NCBI RefSeq assembly: GCF_030253575.1 | Contig: NC_080562.1 | Location: 23,839,352-23,903,351, forward strand | DNA from: Rhododendron vialii | Lineage: Eukaryota > Streptophyta > Magnoliopsida > Ericales > Ericaceae | Direction of reading: 5' to 3' | Length of the DNA stretch: 64,000 bases | Part shown: positions 1 through 10,930 of the stretch, one piece after another | How positions within the stretch are numbered: the first letter of the stretch is position 1 | Layout of the letters: every line of letters begins with the position of its first letter | The notes under the pieces: generated by a model | Databases searched by the model: none | What the model was told of the DNA's origin: nothing | The model's input: the letters and a program-made list of their open reading frames with translations, nothing else | Translations under genes and position numbers: made by a program

Positions 1-484
1 GTTCCATCTTTGTTCGGCCGTCTCATAGCCGAACAGACGGCTTGGACCAGTTACCTCACATGTAACTGGTCCTTGAGCCCGTACAACCTTCCTGGACCAT
101 TGACTTCTCATGTCACTGGTCCATATTGCCGAACACTTGTTTAGCATGATGACTGTCCTGTCTATATTCAAACTATGGTCCCACGTACCATATATTCGGA
201 TATCGATTGCATTGCTTTCAACCCGTGATCACTCGTATCACGTGCTAGGTTCTTTACATCATCTGTTCGGCTGTATCATAACCGAACAGTCTATTTATAG
301 CCATGACTTCTCATATCACTGGTCCATATCGCTGTTCACCGAACTGCTCGGCGATAAGTCCAGTCGTATTTACCACGTGTTCGCAAACATCACGTGTTTG
401 GTAACTAAATGTATCTGCTCGGGAATACCTCCCTACAAAGAAGATATTGCATCACTATATTTCCTACAAGACTTTAACATAAGG
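1..484. repeat. Unassigned repeat with internal GTTCGG/CCGAAC motifs
   Basis: No coding domain is recognisable. A short phrase around GTTCGGC...CCGAACAG occurs near 13-40 and again near 267-290, and CACTGGTCCATAT occurs twice (114-126 and 317-329). A palindromic segment reading CGTGATCACTCGTATCACG lies near 223-242. This internal redundancy is typical of LTR or other non-coding transposon sequence, but no terminus is visible because the window starts inside it. The right edge is set by the start of hAT-like coding similarity at about 490. Confidence 0.3.
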
Positions 485-489
485 TAGGT

Positions 490-1636
490 CGAATTCCAAC
501 GATTTTGAATATCAGAGTTCATATTTTTGGGTTTAAGATTGTAAAATGATGTGCACAATTTATCAAATTCTTGTTGCCTAGATGGGGAAGTAGCAATAAA
601 AAGAATAGCATTTCTAATTTTTTAAATCTGAGGTCCTATATGTTTCAAACCATCTTGCACAACTAAGTTAATGACATGTCATACACATCACAAATGCAAT
701 AATTCACCAAAATAAGGAGTCGTCAAATTTCTTATAAATAATGGGAGTGTAGCACTATTAGCGCTATGGTTGTCAAAAGTAATGCTATAAACCTTATCAA
801 CAACTTCAAAATCCCTAAAACACCCATAATACTTTCAAAAATCTGTTCAGCATCGTGAGGAAACTCCACTAAACGGAAAGCAATAATTTTTTTTCGCAAA
901 GTCCAACTAGAGTCTATATAATGAGTAGTCACACAAATATAACCATGATTATTTATACCAAACCACATATCAGAAGTAAAACCTATTGCACCAACACTTG
1001 CAAGTTCACTAATCAAATCTTTTTTAACTTCATTATGAGCTTTCTTCGTATCACTACGGGTTGAATTTCTAGAAACTTCAGCAAATGATGGATTCAGACA
1101 ATTTTGGACAAAATATTCAAATCTAATATCATCACCAAAAGTAAATGGTTGTTCTACTGCAGCTACATAAAGGGCCAGTCTATGTCTCATTTTTTTTTTG
1201 AATAAACAAAATTACTACTATCAGATGCACCACCAATTTTATCAGCATGTTTACTTCATAGATGTCTACCATGTGGCCCTACACCATTATTACTTATGCA
1301 TTTATAATTTTTGTCACAATAATGGCATATAGCCCTAGCTCCTATGTCAATACCATTTTCATCCTTGAAGTTTTTATCTATAGAGAAATGATTCCATACC
1401 CATGAGTAGCGTCGTGACTTTTTTGAACCACTAAGGCCTGAATTTGCAGCTGCAAGAGTAGAATCTATTGGAGTAGCAGTAGAACCTAAAGGTCCTATTC
1501 CACTTCCACCACCAACAATGTTTGAAGCAGCCTCCTCACCTACAAAACCCATACCCTGTGGTGCAACAGGGTTTCGTGGTAGTTCATCAGAAGAACCTAA
1601 GTGGGAGTCACGATCCTCCCCATTTCCAGCATCCAT
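490..1636 (-). pseudogene. hAT transposase relic with BED zinc finger (RICESLEEPER-like), broken
   Basis: The minus-strand translation starts with a glycine-rich leader and a BED-type zinc finger at 1256-1420: residues WNHF, then C-x2-C, then an H-x3-H-like end. It continues into hAT RNase H-like sequence. SDMWFGINNHGYICVTTHY is the usual 'TSDxWxS' block. A later frame near 700-800 gives ITFDNHSANSATLPL, equivalent to the 'TLDNASAND' block. Further left, 490-700 carries NLVVQDGLK and SSPSRQQEFDKL, also classic hAT phrases. The parts lie in different frames with internal stops, and the C-terminal dimerisation domain is missing at about 490, so it is not functional. The start codon is at 1636-1634. 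The larger hAT element starts only about 70 bp upstream of it, inside what would be its 5' leader. Confidence 0.85.
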
Positions 1637-1734
1637 CTACCAAAAAAAAAAAAAAAACACCATAACAGGGGTTATTAAAGGGGAAATAGTGTATATGTGT
1701 ACTAATCAGTGTTCTACAAGGTGGGATTAATCGC

Positions 1735-1925
1735 CGATTAACCGGCGATTAATTGGAATTTTGCCATCTCCGGTGAGATTAATGGCTCGGTGGTTGGATT
1801 TGGCAGTCGGGAGGTTAATCGGCTTTAGTCGGCGATTAACTGGAGATTAATCGGCAAGCGATTAATCGGCAATTAGCCGATTAATCGGTTAAAAGGTGAT
1901 TAATCGATTAAAAGGCGATTAATAG
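1735..1925. repeat. Subterminal repeat array of the hAT element (GATTAATCGG motifs)
   Basis: About ten variants of the decamer GGCGATTAAT or its inverse occur in under 200 bp, immediately inside the left terminal inverted repeat. The right end has a sparser set near 8030-8070. In hAT elements such arrays are transposase-binding sites; that role is inferred here from position and density. Confidence 0.75.
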
Positions 1926-2117
1926 GGCTAAAATCAGTATTTTTCAAAAATGAAGGGGGGTAACTGTTATTTTTTGAAAACCAGTTTAAAGGGGCTTCGA
2001 ATACAGATTTAGATTAGGCTTAATTTGTTACTCAGGCAGTCGCTGCAAACGATCGATCGAGAGTGAAGTCGCCGCAGTCTGCCATCGTCGTCGCTGCCGC
2101 CGCCGTCTGCTGTAATT

Positions 2118-2155
2118 TCTCTCTCTCTCTCTCTCTCTCACAGTTTCTCAGTTTC

Positions 2156-2191
<36 letters not shown>
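2118..2191. repeat. (CT)n microsatellite followed by a 35-base C homopolymer
   Basis: A CT dinucleotide run (about 2118-2139) is followed by an uninterrupted C run at 2157-2191. Both lie in the 5' untranslated part of the hAT element, about 300 bp before its coding start. The exact C count may be an assembly artefact. Confidence 0.8.
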
Positions 2192-2193
<2 letters not shown>

Positions 2194-4363
2194 TTATGAG
2201 GTCTAGTGGATTTTTTGCTGTTGGCAAGTTTTTGTTCTGAAAGTCCTGGGTATATGGCCACATCTGGACACTGTGGAGTGTGGACAGTGGCCAAAATGTA
2301 GTATTTTTTTTTTAAATCTTAAAACAAATTAACAAAGTGTAGTATTTTTTGGTGTTATCAGTTAACACAAAGTGTAAAAGACTAAAATCTCAACTTATAA
2401 TCAGGTTAACACTTAACAGTTTCTTGACTTTTTTCTCTGTTTTTTTTTTTTGGTGCACAGTAGTACTATAGACTGATATCAATTATCAAATGTCAATGAA
2501 TCCCACTCATATTCCATCTTCGGAGGCCTCTAATTCTGCGCCACTATTGAAAAGATATTCGGTTGATGTTGGATGGGATTATGGAGTTATTGTAGATCCT
2601 AGGAATAAGGACCGCCTACAATGCCTTTTGTGTGGGAATCAGTATACTGGAGGGGTTAGTAGGATGAAAAGACACATAGCTCAAATTAGGGGAGATGTTG
2701 CCTCATGCACTAAGGCAAGCAAGGAAGATATATTAAAGTGTAAGAAGGCAATTGATGATAATGTAGCTAAGAAGAAAAACAAGAAGAAAGTAGCCATGGA
2801 AATTAGGGAGGAAGTGAATATAGTAGGTGACGAATCCGAAGGTGATGAATCCGAAGGTGATGAGATTGAAAATGTGGCAGTGGGATCAAAGGAGAGGCCC
2901 TATGTTCTTGGTCCCATGGATAGATATACAGATATCAATCCCGATTCTTCTGACACGAGTGGATTTAAGAAGATGAGACAACCAAACATAAATGATAGCT
3001 TTTGGAAGGAGAAGAGTCATAAAGTGAGTCAATACTTGGCTCGATGGGTGTACGAAGCCGGCATTCCATTTCATGCCATAGACAATGATAGCTTCAAATG
3101 TTTTGTTGAAGCTGTTGGTCTATTTGGCCCGAGATACCAACCTCCAAGCCAATACCAACTAAGGGAACCATTGTTGAAGGATGAGGTGGAGAGAACCAAA
3201 ACATTACTCAAAAAGCAAGAAGAATAGTGGGCTTTGACAGGTTGTGTAACAACTCTAATTTTTAGTAAATAAAAATCTCGTTGTTTAAATTTCCTCTTGA
3301 CTGGCTTATTGATTTTCTCGTTGATCTTTGTTAATCCATTATACTTAGATTTCATCTCTTGGCTAGTATAGTTAGCTTTTAACCAAATTAGTTAGAGAGA
3401 CCTAACTACCAATCCATTTAGTTACCTTTGGATCATTACCCATTGGTCAATAAATGATAGGGTAATCTTTGTCCATTGGACAATAGGCCAATGCATTAGA
3501 ATATTTGATTAGTACATAGATATAGTATTATATAAGTTTATTTTCCCATGTGCAAGGACAAATATGCATTCTTTATTATTTGATATCATTTTCCCTATTA
3601 CCCATTGGTTATTAACCGCTAGGGAAATTTTTATCCATTGGGTAATAGCTTTAATCTTCCTACTAAGTACTAGAATCCTATTAAATATTCAAGTATTGAT
3701 TTTCCTTGTGCTTTTATGCATTAGAATATGTGGGTAAATCTAAACTCTAGATTTTTAGTACCTTTTGTAATGAATTAGTACTAGTACCTATATTATATTT
3801 TAATGGGGAAATCGTAAGCCATATATTCTTAGTACCTATGTATATATAGGCATGTGTACATATATACAATATTATATATAGATATAGATTTCCAAAAGTA
3901 CAATATCTATTAGTTTAATAGAAACATGTGTCTAATTAGAATTCTTTATTGGGATTTTGATTTTGAAAATCTAGTACTTGTACCCTTGGCCATTATATAT
4001 ATATATATATATATATATAGTGTACTTGAGAGAGAGAGAGAGAGAGAGGGGGAGGAAGAAAGAGAGAAGAAAGAAAGAAAGTAGGGTTGTACCACATTGA
4101 TCTTCTTCATCTTTTCAAATCCTTGGGTGTATCTTCTTCCTAGCCAAAATCTATCCTCTCATTGTCCTTCTATGTTTATTTAAAGACTAAATCTTGTACA
4201 AACTATCCTTCCTCCCACCAAATCTTCCAAAATCCAATCCAAGGTACACAATCTAACCATGCAAACCTAAGATAGCCCCATGGCCTAAACCATCAAGCTT
4301 TCAATCAAGCTTGACATGTGAAAGATTGAGCTATGGAGAGAGAGAGAGGGAGTCCAATTTTGG

Positions 4364-4373
4364 CTATAAATAG
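4364..4373 (+). promoter_or_regulatory. LTR TATA box
   Basis: CTATAAATAG lies in the left-central part of the solo LTR, with downstream sequence typical of a plant leader. It would have driven genomic RNA of the parent retrotransposon and could still start transcription within the hAT gene. Confidence 0.55.
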
Positions 4374-5233
4374 AGCCACCCTCATGCCATTTCAACTCAC
4401 ACCTTCACTCCTTTGCTCTCACTTCTCTCTAGAAACCAATTCGTTTTCCAGACAGCATAATGTCCCTTCGCAAATCCTCATTTTTCTCCTGCTTAGAGTA
4501 GTTTTTAGAATCAACTTCCATCACAAAAGTTGTAGAGCACTTCGAGACCTTCAAGTTAGACCCAAGAACCATCGTATTCGGCCAAAAATTGACCGAGTTA
4601 CTGCCATCCAAAGTTCGGTCCAGATTTGCGAGTTTCATCACCCGTAGGATTTTCCAACTAGCTTATTCGGCCCCAACTAGTTTCGGATCAAAGTAGATTA
4701 TCCTGATTCCCTATCTCTAAGTATACGTAGAATGTCCCTAACCGTTTTCTTTAAGTACATAAGGTTATCTTTCACCTATGACGTTTGAAATGCATGATAA
4801 TTTACAAATTTGTTTTCGCTAAATGGAAGTTTGAGCATGTTGGAATAATCAACTTTTAACTTCGAATAAACATATGTTGTTTTGAACTTCCCATAAAGGA
4901 AGAAAGAACGGTTTTTGAAAGGTAGAAACTTATCGTTTGTTAGAAGTATTCGTATTTTGATCTTTAGGTCCGTTATGAGCATGCATACATGAATTGCTTG
5001 TGGTATAATATTGAGTTGGATGATTTTGTTAGATTAAAGATTACAATGAATGATGTTATATGTGAAAAGTCCTACCGCAGAGTCAATGCATGAAAACGAG
5101 ACACGAAAATCGAGAAAGTAAAAACATGACACCTAGGGTGTGATTTATGAAAAGGCGTGTTTTGAAAAGGGTAAAATGTTTTGGAAACCGCAATGTGGCC
5201 GGACGTGGTAGCCCATTGTGTGGTGTATGTTTT

Positions 5234-5430
5234 GTGTGCCAATGGGAACCCGGGACGGTGGAACCATTGTGAGGATACTTGGGAGACCGGAACGGCGGAA
5301 CCGAGGTTGGGTGTGTGCTTGGTTATCCGCAGAGAGGAGCCAATGCAATGTGTGCCAATGGGAACCCGAGACGGCGGAACCATTGTGAGGATACTCGGGA
5401 ACCAGGAACGGCGGAACCGAGGTTAGGTGT
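5234..5430. repeat. Tandem duplicate block (116-bp period) inside the solo LTR
   Basis: TGTGCCAATGGGAACCC starts at 5235 and again at 5351. Each copy is followed by closely matching sequence including GGAACGGCGGAACCGAGGTT. Such blocks occur at about three-quarters of LTR length in several LTRs of this window. Long overlapping open frames here come from the repeat and are not genes. Confidence 0.75.
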
Positions 5431-8138
5431 GTTTGGAAAATGATGATTGGTATGTGACAATAGTGACACGGTCTACGATGAGTCGCGTAGGAGAAACTCA
5501 TAACTCTTGGACACCAACGTTGATTGAATATCGAATGCGGATATGTCATTGTTAATTATTTTGGCTAGATTAGCATGTGTTATGTGGAAATTGTTGACTT
5601 TATGAGGTATTGTTTGTAAGTTAAGGGTTAGAGGGTTTGGATTATTCTATTGAGCGTTGTAGCTTACGGTGTTGCCTTTTTGGTGACCCTGACCTATTAT
5701 ATTGGTGGCGACGCCAGTATAATATATCAGACCTCATAGATGAACAGGGTGAACTTTACACCTTGGAGGCCTTTGGAGCCGAAGAGCTAGCCCGGATGGA
5801 GGAAGAAGCGGAGCAGTAGTTAGGAACCCTAGTTCCCTCCTTGTTTGTTTTAAAGTACTCTTGTAAGACTTTGAGATGTAATAATGAGCCAGACTCACTT
5901 GTTTTTGTAATAAAAAGTCTTATTAACGTACCCAGAATTTGGGGGCGTTACAGGTTGCTCTATCATGACCAATGCTTGGATCGATCGAAAAAGGAGAAGC
6001 ATTATGAACTTGTGCGTTAATTGTAAGCAAGGGACTTGTTTTCTTTCTTCAAAGGAAGATTCGGAGGCATCACACACGGGGGTGTATATCTTTGACTATG
6101 TTGACAAGTTCATTGAAAATATAGGGGCACAAAATGTAGTTCAAGTAGTGACGGACAATGCATCCAACAATATGGCCGCGGCGGATTTGCTAAAGATCAA
6201 GAGGCCTAACATATTTTGGACTTCATGTGGCACCCACACAATTAACCTCATGCTTGAAGGAATTGGTAAGCAATCCAAGTTTAAAGCAACTATTGATAAG
6301 GCCAAAGCGTTCACTATATTTGTTTATGCTCATCGTAATACATTGGCGATGATGAGAAAATATACGAAGAAGAGAGACATAGTGAGGCCGGGTGTTACTC
6401 GATTTGCTACATCATTCTTGACTTTACAAAGTTTGATGGAAAAGAAACAAGAATTGCGAGCGATGTTTAGTAGCAATGCATGGGGTGAGAGTAAATGGGC
6501 TAAGAGCCCAAAGGGAAAAACGGCATATGCTACCGTGATGAGTCAGGCATTTTGGAATGGCGTAACCTTATGCTTGAAAGTGTTTGGTCCGTTGGTGATG
6601 GTTCTTCGACTTGTTGATGGGGATCGAAAGCCCTCAATGGGCTTTGTGTATGGAGAGCTCACAAAAGCAAAAGAAGAGATCAAAGCGGCATACAAGCAAG
6701 TTGAGACTAACTACCGGCCAATACTAGATGTCATTGATGGGAAAGCTAAGGGTCGGCTAGATAGTGCATTGCATTTGACAGCTTACTTTTTGAATCCTTT
6801 TTACTTCTTCAACAATTCTACCATTCAAGATGATCCTATCATTATGGATGGGGTTCTTACTTGTGTTGAAGCTTTCTTTCATGATGTCAATGTTCAAGAT
6901 GAAGTCATCAATAGAGAGTTGTTGAAGTACAAGAACAAAGAAGGTGGATTTGGAAAACCATTAGCCACAATGGGATGTGCGACGAACAATGACTCTTATG
7001 ATCCGGGTAAATAAGTAGTTACTTTCCTTCTTAGTATTATTCTTTTTGCTAAGTTACTTAGTACTATTTTTTTGTGTGCTTTCTTTCATGACTAGTTGGA
7101 TGGTGGTCTAACTATGGCAATCATACACCCAATTTGAAAAGAATGGCCACTCGAATTCTCTCTTTGACTTCAAATTCATCGGGGTGTGAGAGAAATTGGA
7201 GCACTTTTGAGGGAGTAAGTACATACACTCTCTCTCTTTCTTTGAATATGTATGCATAAGAAATTATATTAACTTAAGATTTTTTTTTGTATAGATACAT
7301 ACAAAGAAAAGGAATAGACTAGATGCGACAAGATTGAACAATCTAGTCTATGTCCAATTCAATGCCAAACTCATCAACAATAAAAGAAATGGGAAGGATG
7401 TATTACGTACTAAAGAATCAACAAATGCATAAGGATGGCTGGTTGAAGGTGGTGACGAGGAAGTTGACCTGGTTTCGGGACTTACATGGGAGGTAATTGG
7501 GGAAGCTACGGGAGCGGATGAAGTCCTTCAACCTAGAAGGACTACTAGAAATATTGGAGTACGAGAACTACATGAGGAAGATTTTGTGTCAGAGGATGAT
7601 ACCAAAGAGGAGGTAGATGAGGATTTTGAGTGTGAGTCCAATGGAGACGAAGTTATGCATGGATATGGAGAAGAAGAGGATGAGTAATTGACTAATAATT
7701 TCATAATTGATTTCATTTGGTTTGAACGTTGAAGTTTGTAATTGACTAGTAATTTTCCGTACTTGTTTTCATTTGGTTTGAACGTTGAAGTTTGTAATTG
7801 ACTAGTAATTTTCCGTACTTGATTTTATTTGGTTTGAACTATGAATATTGAACTTCTATGTCTCTATATTTGAAATGTAGAGAAGTGTTAACATTGAGTA
7901 TCCGATAGCCAAAGAGAACTAAGAAATTTTTTGGGAGAGAATATATATCACATCAACTAGAAAAACTGTGATTATTAATGTAAGGGACTCTGGGGAGGTT
8001 GTAGAATATTTATTATTAATAAAAAAAAACCCGACTAATTGCTAAAAGGCGATTAATGGCCGATTAATTGGTCTCGAAGCTTGAAGGTGGTCGGCCGCCC
8101 GCCTAGCGCCGAGCGCTTTTTAGAACATTGGTACTAAT

Positions 8139-9116
8139 ATACGAAATTAGTGCAGGTGTGTGTGTACAAAATCAATTTCGACAAATTTGCCAAAAATATA
8201 CTAATATAAGAAATTAGTAACAAAATCATCAGATCTGGCCTGACTAGCTAGAACCCTAATTTAAGAAATTAGTAACCAAAGCCCTAATTTCGTAACCCTA
8301 ATTTTAGATATTAGTAACAAAAGCCCTAATTTCGTAACCCTAATTTCAAAAGGCAGGTGAAAATCCATTTCATCAGATCTGGCCAGAACCTTAAGATACT
8401 AATATACGAAATTACTCAATTAGTAACAAAAGCCCTAATTTCGTAACCCTAATTTCAAAAACCAGGTCAAAAACCTAATTTCAAAAACCCCAATTACAGT
8501 AGATAAGTGGAGACTGGAGAGGGAAGTGATAAAGGTACCTGTGAGGGAGAGAGAGAGACGGTGACTGGTGATAGAGGTACCCGTCACGTCTTTACCTGAG
8601 ATTCGAACGATTCTCCTCCTATTACTCAACTAGCTCTGTCTCAGAGAGTCGGAGAGACACACAGAAAGAGATGTTGAGAATAGACGAACATACGAACAGT
8701 GAACACAGAGAGAGAGAGAGAGACGTTGAGAGAGTGAGATGATGGTCACTGCACCGACTCATCGTTTGAGTTGTCACCGGAAAGTCGGAAACGAAGAGAG
8801 AGAGAGAGAGAGAGAGCTGTGAAGTGTGAGTACCATTTGAGAGTGAGGTGAATTTGAACACCAAGAATCCGAACGTTGAGAGAGTCAGAGAGACATTGAG
8901 AGAGTCAGAGAGACGTTGAGAGAATCAGAGAGATCTGAGAGAGTGAGAGTTCGAGGGAGTCGGAGAGATCGGAGATATGATATGAGAATGAGAATGACGT
9001 GAATGAGATCTCTGCTAGGGCGGCATCTCATTCCTTTTATATGATCTTTATGATCATGTGCATATGAGACACCATAATCCATATGCACCAACTTATCGAA
9101 AATTCTCGTAGAATCC
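8139..9116. other. Non-coding stretch: CCCTAATTTCG repeats and GA-rich leader-like sequence
   Basis: From 8139 to about 8480 the phrases ACTAATATACGAAATTAG and GCCCTAATTTCGTAACCC recur several times. From about 8540 to 8970 the plus strand is rich in GAGAGA (CTCTCT on the minus strand), as in plant 5' leaders. It lies upstream of the minus-strand hAT relic at 490-1636 once the larger hAT element is ignored, so it may be that relic's old promoter and leader. No convincing coding frame is present. Confidence 0.4.
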
Positions 9117-9905
9117 TGTAATGCATCATTCGAGGGCCGCCCGAGGTGTTATTTGAAAATCAAAACCGTCTATCTTTTATGTGGGAGTGATTATATTATT
9201 CGTGCCAAAAATAAAGTAAATTGGTTATCATTATATACTTGATCATACATAACGTCAAATTTCCTATTAATGAATCTACGTTGCGATGAAAGGGCTTCCA
9301 AAACCCGATAGACCCGAAAATTTGCAAAAGTGATTAAAACACCGAGAAAAGCAAAATGAACGGTATGGATCGTCATACTTGTGTCGCAATCGTGTGGCTA
9401 GCGTACATTGGACTATAGCGGAATACATTGATTTATAACTAGATAAGTTGGATGTATACATTTGAAAGGTAGCTGCAGACTCATTTTTTTGAACGTTCAA
9501 TCTAAACCGTTACGATTTAAGATCTTATCAAATTTATTATTCTCCCCTAAATAGGTGATAATCGGATGTCAGAAACCACGTGATCAGAACACATTTGGTG
9601 CTTTCAAAAGTGTTAAAGTCCTATAATGCAGCACTTGAGGGCCGCCCGAGGTGTTATTTGAAAATAAGAACCGTCTACCTTTTATGTGGGAGTAATTATA
9701 TCAATAGTGCAAAAAATGAAATCAATTGGTTATCGTTATATACTTGATCGCACATAACAAAAAAAATTCTATTAATAAATCTACGTCCCAATGAAAAGGC
9801 TTCCAAAACCCGATAGACATGAAAATTTGCGAGTGACTAAAACGCCAAGAACAAAAAAATGAATGGTATGGATCGTCATATTTACGTTGCAATCGTGTGG
9901 CTAGC
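9117..9905 (-). repeat. Two tandem copies of an uncharacterised ~500-bp repeat
   Basis: The sequence from about 9117 to 9410 recurs at 9619-9905 with many shared blocks: GAGGGCCGCCCGAGGTGTTA, TTATATACTTGATC, CTTCCAAAACCCGATAGAC and GGTATGGATCGTCAT. The repeat offset is about 502 bp. The reverse complement of 9545-9650 closely matches 46430-46530, including GAAGCACCAAATGTGTTCTG there and its near-exact inverse here. Strand '-' means opposite to the copies at 45.8-47.7 kb. I recognise no protein domain or transposon terminus. Confidence 0.75.
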
Positions 9906-9979
9906 ATACAAGAGGCCCATTTTTGTAGAATAGAATTATATAATATAGATTACTCGTTCTATTATAAACACAAAAAGAT

Positions 9980-10080
9980 TGTTGGCTTTGGTGGTTTGAG
10001 ATATGTGTCAAGTCTCAAAGGACTTGGTTCGAACCCCATAGCCCATAGAGATTATTTTTTTAAAACTATTTTTTTTTAAA
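9980..10080 (+). mobile_element. tRNA-derived SINE remnant
   Basis: An A-box-like TGGCTTTGGTGG (9983-9994) is followed 31 bp later by a B-box GGTTCGAACCCC (10026-10037). These are the internal RNA polymerase III promoter elements of tRNA-derived SINEs. A T-rich tail follows. The sequence between the boxes does not fold as a normal tRNA, so a SINE is preferred over a tRNA gene. Confidence 0.6.
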
Positions 10081-10384
10081 TTAGTTTTTTTTCTTATTTA
10101 TTTTCTCTGTCTTATTTTAAAAAAAATCTTTATTAGATAAAACACTACTACCTACTGAAATTGCCCCACTAAGATGAAATGCAATGTACATCAGTATATG
10201 TGTAGTAATTGATATATTATCATGTTTGAATTTTGATTCAAAATTTCTTAATCATATAAAAAAATTTAAAATCTTATTTTACATAAATAAAAGGAAAAGA
10301 TCAATAAATTATTGGATTACCAAAAAATACATAGAAATAAAGGAAACCCTAATCTGAAATCCCTTGTTTATTTAATAACATATT

Positions 10385-10787
10385 TTTTTTAATTTTTCCA
10401 TGCCTCGTGTCGTGCCGTGGCTCGTGCCTGATGAGAACCGACACCGTGTTGTGTCGACGTGTCGTTCTTGTGCCGTGCCCGACTAAAATCGTGCTGTGTC
10501 GTGCCATGCCCATCCTACTTTCGTGCCCGTGCCGTGCCTGACTAGAACCGTGTCGTGTCATGTCGCGACTCGTGCCCCACCCCACTTCCATGCCGTGCCC
10601 GTCTAAGATCGTGTCATGCCGTGACGTGCCAGACTAACTTCCGTGCCGTGCTCGTGTCGTTCCCGCTCACTTCCGTGTCTGTGCCATGCCTTGTGCCCAC
10701 TACGACCGTGCCGTATCAGGGTTAATTTGTGTCGTGCCGCCTTTAAACGTGTCGTGCCCGTGCTGACCCGTCTGTTTGACACCTCTA
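10385..10787. mobile_element. hAT element end with GTCGTGCC subterminal repeats
   Basis: The block ends at 10787 in TTTGACACCTCTA. Its reverse complement begins TAGAGGTGTCAAACAG, a plant hAT terminus. Inward of that end, CGTGCCGTGCC/GTCGTGCC motifs occur more than fifteen times over 400 bp. The opposite terminus was not found. Open frames here are low-complexity artefacts. Confidence 0.6.
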
Positions 10788-10832
10788 CCTCTATGTAATA
10801 TTTATAAAACCAATAATGAAAGAAGCTTTGAC

Positions 10833-10930
10833 TAGAGGTGTCAAATGGATCGGCCGGCATAGGTACGACACGAGCACGACCCAATTAACATGGCCCTCAC
10901 GACATAACACGATCCCTATAGGTGGGCTAG
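10833..10930. mobile_element. Second hAT end of the TAGAGGTGTCAA type, interrupted
   Basis: TAGAGGTGTCAAATGG begins at 10833, facing away from the end at 10787 with 45 bp between them. It is followed by TACGACACGAGCACGACCC, the same kind of subterminal motif. The sequence stops at 10930, where an LTR-type terminus begins. The two ends need not belong to one element. Confidence 0.55.

Larger units (their letters stand above)
3245..5952 (+). mobile_element. Solo LTR, Ty3-gypsy (Tekay/Del-like), inserted in hAT transposase
   Basis: The 2708-bp unit begins TGTAACAACTC and ends GGGGGCGTTACA. It is flanked by the 5-bp duplication GGTTG (3240-3244 and 5953-5957). Removing the unit and one GGTTG restores the hAT reading frame across ACAGGTTGCTCT. 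It carries no gag or pol, so it is a solo LTR left by LTR-LTR recombination. A promoter-like CTATAAATAG lies at 4364-4373. A poly(A)-signal-like AATAAAAAG lies close to the right end (about 5908-5920), and both support plus orientation. A 116-bp near-duplicate block sits at 5234-5430. Assignment to the Tekay/Del lineage rests on the TGTAA...GTTACA termini, length and internal block, not on coding sequence. Confidence 0.92.
2490..7687 (+). pseudogene. hAT transposase gene (BED finger, DUF659, hAT C-terminal dimerisation), disrupted
   Basis: The first coding block (2490-3227) has a BED zinc finger (CLLCGNQY, then H near the end) and a Glu/Lys-rich linker. It then enters a DUF659 region (QPNINDSFWKEKSHKVSQYL, WVYEAGIPFHAIDNDSFK). 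After the LTR insertion the frame resumes at 5953 with GCSIMTNAWIDRKRRS and VVTDNASNNMAAADLL, typical DUF659/RNase H-like blocks. I read splice junctions at about 7006/7096 and 7214/7295. They lead to WWSNYGNHTPNLKRMATRIL and CERNWSTFEGIHTKKRNRL, the hAT dimerisation domain, then an acidic tail to the stop at 7685-7687. Defects: an in-frame TAG at 3225-3227 just before the insertion, the 2.7-kb insertion itself, and an in-frame TAA near 7430. Confidence 0.9.
1707..8130 (+). mobile_element. hAT DNA transposon, ~6.4 kb, 8-bp TSD, with nested solo LTR
   Basis: The element is flanked by an exact 8-bp direct repeat GTACTAAT (1699-1706 and 8131-8138). Its left end begins CAGTGTTCTACAAGG. The reverse complement of its right end begins CAATGTTCTAAAAAGC, giving imperfect terminal inverted repeats of hAT type. 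Just inside both ends lie many short GGCGATTAAT/CGATTAATCGG motifs (1735-1925 and 8030-8070), as expected of hAT subterminal transposase-binding regions. It encloses a recognisable hAT transposase gene on the plus strand. Removing the 2708-bp LTR inserted at 3245-5952 leaves about 3.7 kb, a normal size for an autonomous plant hAT. Confidence 0.93.

Noticed and set aside
110..487. 125-codon plus-strand frame
   Set aside because: Repeat-derived, with no domain and no conserved pattern.
5072..5549. Overlapping frames of 81-134 codons with repeated motifs
   Set aside because: They arise from the 116-bp duplicated block in the solo LTR.
490..8130. One single large hAT element including the minus-strand relic
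   Set aside because: The GTACTAAT target duplication places the relic outside the larger element, and the two transposases differ in orientation and sequence.
9980..10055. Possible tRNA gene
   Set aside because: Only the A and B boxes match. No acceptor or anticodon stem can be formed, so a SINE is a better reading.
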